Of a stretch of 64,000 nt of DNA, positions 63,705-64,000 are shown in pieces. This stretch comes from Microbacterium kunmingense. GTDB taxonomy: Bacteria > Actinomycetota > Actinomycetes > Actinomycetales > Microbacteriaceae. The notes under the pieces were generated by a model. The model saw nothing but the letters and a program-made list of their open reading frames with translations. It had not been told where the DNA came from and did not search any database. The translations under genes were made by a program, and so were the position numbers. Positions within the stretch are counted from its first letter, which is position 1, and each line of letters starts with the position of its first letter. The stretch is taken from assembly GCF_023155745.1 (NCBI RefSeq), contig NZ_JAKNUS010000008.1:110696-174695 (forward strand), given 5' to 3'.

Positions 63705-63890
63705 CTACCCAGGGACGTTGGTTAAGCGGCTGAGGGGTGGGCGCTTTCCGATGGCAGTGTGGAGTCGGATGCGTTTGTAGTGATCGAGCCAGGCCGGGAG
63801 TGCGGTGCGGCGTTCGTCTTCGGAGTGATAGACGGGGCCGAGCGCCCATTCCTCGCCCATGGTGCGGTGGAACCGTTCGATGCTCCTATA
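63705..63890 (-). pseudogene. C-terminal remnant of an IS481-family transposase
   Basis: Sixty-one codons in frame to a TAG stop: S-I-E-R-F-H-R-T-M-G-E-E-W-A, then ERRTALPAWLDHY and HTAIGKRPPLSRLTNVPG, the recognisable IS481 C-terminus after the catalytic Glu. The N-terminal 80% is absent within the window: upstream codons change abruptly at 63890, where another element ends. Confidence 0.8.
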
Positions 63891-63894
63891 TTCG

Positions 63895-64000
63895 TCAAGT
63901 GACGATTTGGGGCAGGTTGGCGTATATCTCTCGGGCTATGAATCTCTTCAGACAGCGGATGATCTCGCGTTTGCTCAGGCCTTCGGCAGTGCGGCGTTCG
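63895..64000 (-). mobile_element. C-terminus of a second transposase (probable IS110 family), cut by the window edge
   Basis: Thirty-four codons to a TGA stop at 63895-63897: ERRTAEGLSKREIIRCLKRF then IAREIYANLPQIVT. The R-C-L-K-R and A-R-E-I-Y pattern resembles the end of IS110-type transposases. The gene continues beyond base 64000. It ends 5 bp from the IS481 remnant, so it probably inserted into that gene. Confidence 0.6.

Overview
The window is about 64 kb of very GC-rich DNA with tightly packed genes on both strands. It carries one tRNA gene, no rRNA and no CRISPR array. The gene families point to an actinobacterium of the Microbacteriaceae, most like Microbacterium: GTG starts are common, heat-shock control uses both HAIR and CIRCE sites, sugar importers have no dedicated ATPase, and there are F420-type genes. 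The genus is an inference from gene content; no database search was run.

Layout. 0-8.3 kb: small regulator/enzyme pairs (XRE + SDR, AraC + glyoxalase-like), a LuxR-type two-component system, a LysE-type exporter that seems to have lost its centre, and a terpenoid-cyclase-like protein. 8.3-12.6 kb: an MFS transporter, a LolA-like secreted protein and a two-gene ABC exporter. 12.64-13.0 kb: a 201-bp tandem duplication of what looks like a small-RNA gene, each copy with its own dyad operator, -10 box and perfect 13-bp terminator hairpin. 13-14 kb: an EEP-family nuclease/phosphatase. 14.1-19.3 kb: a five-gene envelope operon (phosphodiester glycosidase, GT2-GtrA glycosyltransferase, DUF4956, VTC-type polyphosphate polymerase, Cthe_2159-type carbohydrate-binding lipoprotein), facing an OmpR-type two-component system. 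21.6-27.2 kb: a GH13 enzyme, an LLM oxidoreductase, a DUF2207 protein, a MarR regulator and Hsp20.

27.3-45.5 kb is an arabinan/L-arabinose locus. It holds a GH51 arabinofuranosidase with a CUT1-type importer and a LacI regulator, and a secreted multidomain GH43 enzyme with araD-araB-araA under a second LacI regulator, plus an aldose-1-epimerase-like gene. Polymer would be cut outside by GH43, oligomers imported, trimmed by GH51, and arabinose converted by AraA, AraB and AraD to xylulose-5-phosphate. A MerR/DUF4188 pair, tRNA-Arg(ACG) and a hypothetical gene lie in the middle of this locus. 45.6-51 kb: a repeat-rich small secreted protein, an MFS transporter and a second ATPase-less sugar importer. 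51-59 kb: mostly housekeeping or accessory enzymes, including CofD (F420 synthesis), an AldO-like alditol oxidase and a DinB2-type polymerase whose steric-gate residue is isoleucine. 59-63.4 kb: a ROK regulator divergent from a GH36 alpha-galactosidase, then a DUF1206 protein. The last 600 bases hold a family of 38-bp direct and inverted repeats and two transposase remnants (IS481 end, probable IS110 end).

Most worth following up: the duplicated small RNA at 12.6-13.0 kb, the VTC/DUF4956/phosphodiester-glycosidase operon, the DinB2-like steric gate, and the overlapping HrcA/HspR control of hsp20.
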